A stretch of DNA of 5,874 nucleotides from an uncultured Sphingomonadales bacterium (GTDB lineage Bacteria; Pseudomonadota; Alphaproteobacteria; Sphingomonadales; Sphingomonadaceae): assembly GCA_903911985.1 (NCBI GenBank), contig CAIWFP010000206.1, forward strand, positions 1 to 5,874, written 5' to 3'. Below the pieces are notes generated by a model. That model made no database searches and was not told the DNA's origin. It saw nothing but the letters and a program-made list of their open reading frames with translations. Shown in pieces: positions 5,452 through 5,874 of the stretch. The position numbers and the translations under genes are program-made. Numbering within the stretch: position 1 is the first letter of the stretch; each line of letters begins with the position of its first letter.

Positions 5452-5874
5452 ATGAGTTTGGACAAGGGGGGCGCCGCCCACCGGCGCCTTATCGCGCTTG
5501 AGCGGGGTTTCAATCTGCGGGACTTCGGCGGCTATCCCACACAGACCGGAGCCTCGGTCCGGGAGAATGTGCTCTTTCGTTCGGGGACCATGGCCTATTT
5601 GAGCGAGGCGGATAAACGCCGGATGCTCGATCTGGGTCTGGCGGCGATTATCGATTTGCGCCGGGCGGACGAACGCACGCTCGAACCGACCGATTGGCAT
5701 GCCGGCACAGATCTCGACTACTGGGCGGGCACGCATAAGACAGCCAGCGGCATCCTGCGCGAGGCAATCGGCCACGGTGGCCTCGGGTTCGAAAAGATGG
5801 TCGAGCTTTACCGCAAGCTGCCCTACGATCACGCTGCCTCCTATCGCAGCTTTTTCCTCAAGATCCGCGATGGG
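5452..5874 (+). CDS. Tyrosine-protein phosphatase family protein, N-terminal part (runs off the right edge)
   Basis: The frame is open for 141 codons to the edge of the window. Residues 20-30, FNLRDFGGYPT, followed by LFRSG (41-45), LSEAD (50-54), IIDLR (66-70) and ER (74-75), are the hallmark N-terminal pattern of bacterial Y_phosphatase3-type tyrosine phosphatases, which remove phosphate from phosphotyrosine or phosphoinositides. The catalytic loop, HC-x5-R (usually HCxxGKDR), would come shortly after the right edge, so activity cannot be judged. The ATG at 5452 is supported by AGAGGG (5437-5442) 9 bases upstream. In family members of about 240-270 residues this would be a little over half the protein. 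A link to the catabolic genes is not evident; the hairpin and transporter scrap separate it from the amidohydrolase. Confidence 0.8.
   Translation, partial: MSLDKGGAAHRRLIALERGFNLRDFGGYPTQTGASVRENVLFRSGTMAYLSEADKRRMLDLGLAAIIDLRRADERTLEPTDWHAGTDLDYWAGTHKTASGILREAIGHGGLGFEKMVELYRKLPYDHAASYRSFFLKIRDG

Noticed and set aside
1..5874. CRISPR array, tRNA, rRNA, insertion-sequence or defence-system genes
   Set aside because: I saw no regularly spaced repeats, no cloverleaf-type RNA, no transposase or terminal inverted repeats, and no defence-related protein motifs.

Overview
This GC-rich window reads as a catabolic accessory region of an alphaproteobacterium. Gene style and product types (class III CoA-transferase, acyl-CoA dehydrogenase and several amidohydrolases close together) suggest a sphingomonad such as Novosphingobium or Sphingobium. 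That placement is an inference, because no taxonomic marker gene is present.

Layout. Positions 1-68 (minus) hold the first 22 codons of an amidohydrolase-family gene that runs off the left edge. Positions 69-237 are a short AT-rich intergenic stretch with a perfect TATAAT on the minus strand and a 7-bp inverted repeat. Positions 238-516 (minus) carry a decayed C-terminal scrap of another amidohydrolase behind an orphaned, near-perfect ribosome binding site. Positions 514-3323 (minus) are a tightly coupled two-gene operon: a CoA-transferase that closely resembles 2-methylfumaryl-CoA isomerase (Mct), then a 533-residue acyl-CoA dehydrogenase with the N-terminal extension and core motifs of (2S)-methylsuccinyl-CoA dehydrogenase (Mcd). 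Positions 3324-3796 are a divergent control region without a convincing gene. Positions 3797-5134 (plus) encode an intact 445-residue amidohydrolase, closed by a long hairpin at 5153-5190. Positions 5229-5360 (plus) look like a scrap of a DHA2-type (EmrB/QacA) transporter. From 5452 to the right edge (plus) is the N-terminal third or more of a tyrosine-phosphatase-family protein.

How the genes may work together. Mcd-type enzymes make 2-methylfumaryl-CoA (mesaconyl-C1-CoA) and Mct-type enzymes move its CoA to the other carboxylate. The two operon genes therefore encode consecutive reactions on a C5 branched dicarboxylate, or on a close analogue. The usual next enzymes, a mesaconyl-C4-CoA hydratase and a citramalyl-CoA lyase, are not in the window. 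The amidohydrolases may act upstream by hydrolysing or decarboxylating a ring-derived precursor; this rests on proximity alone. The two gene scraps flanking the intact genes point to rearrangement around a mosaic catabolic island.
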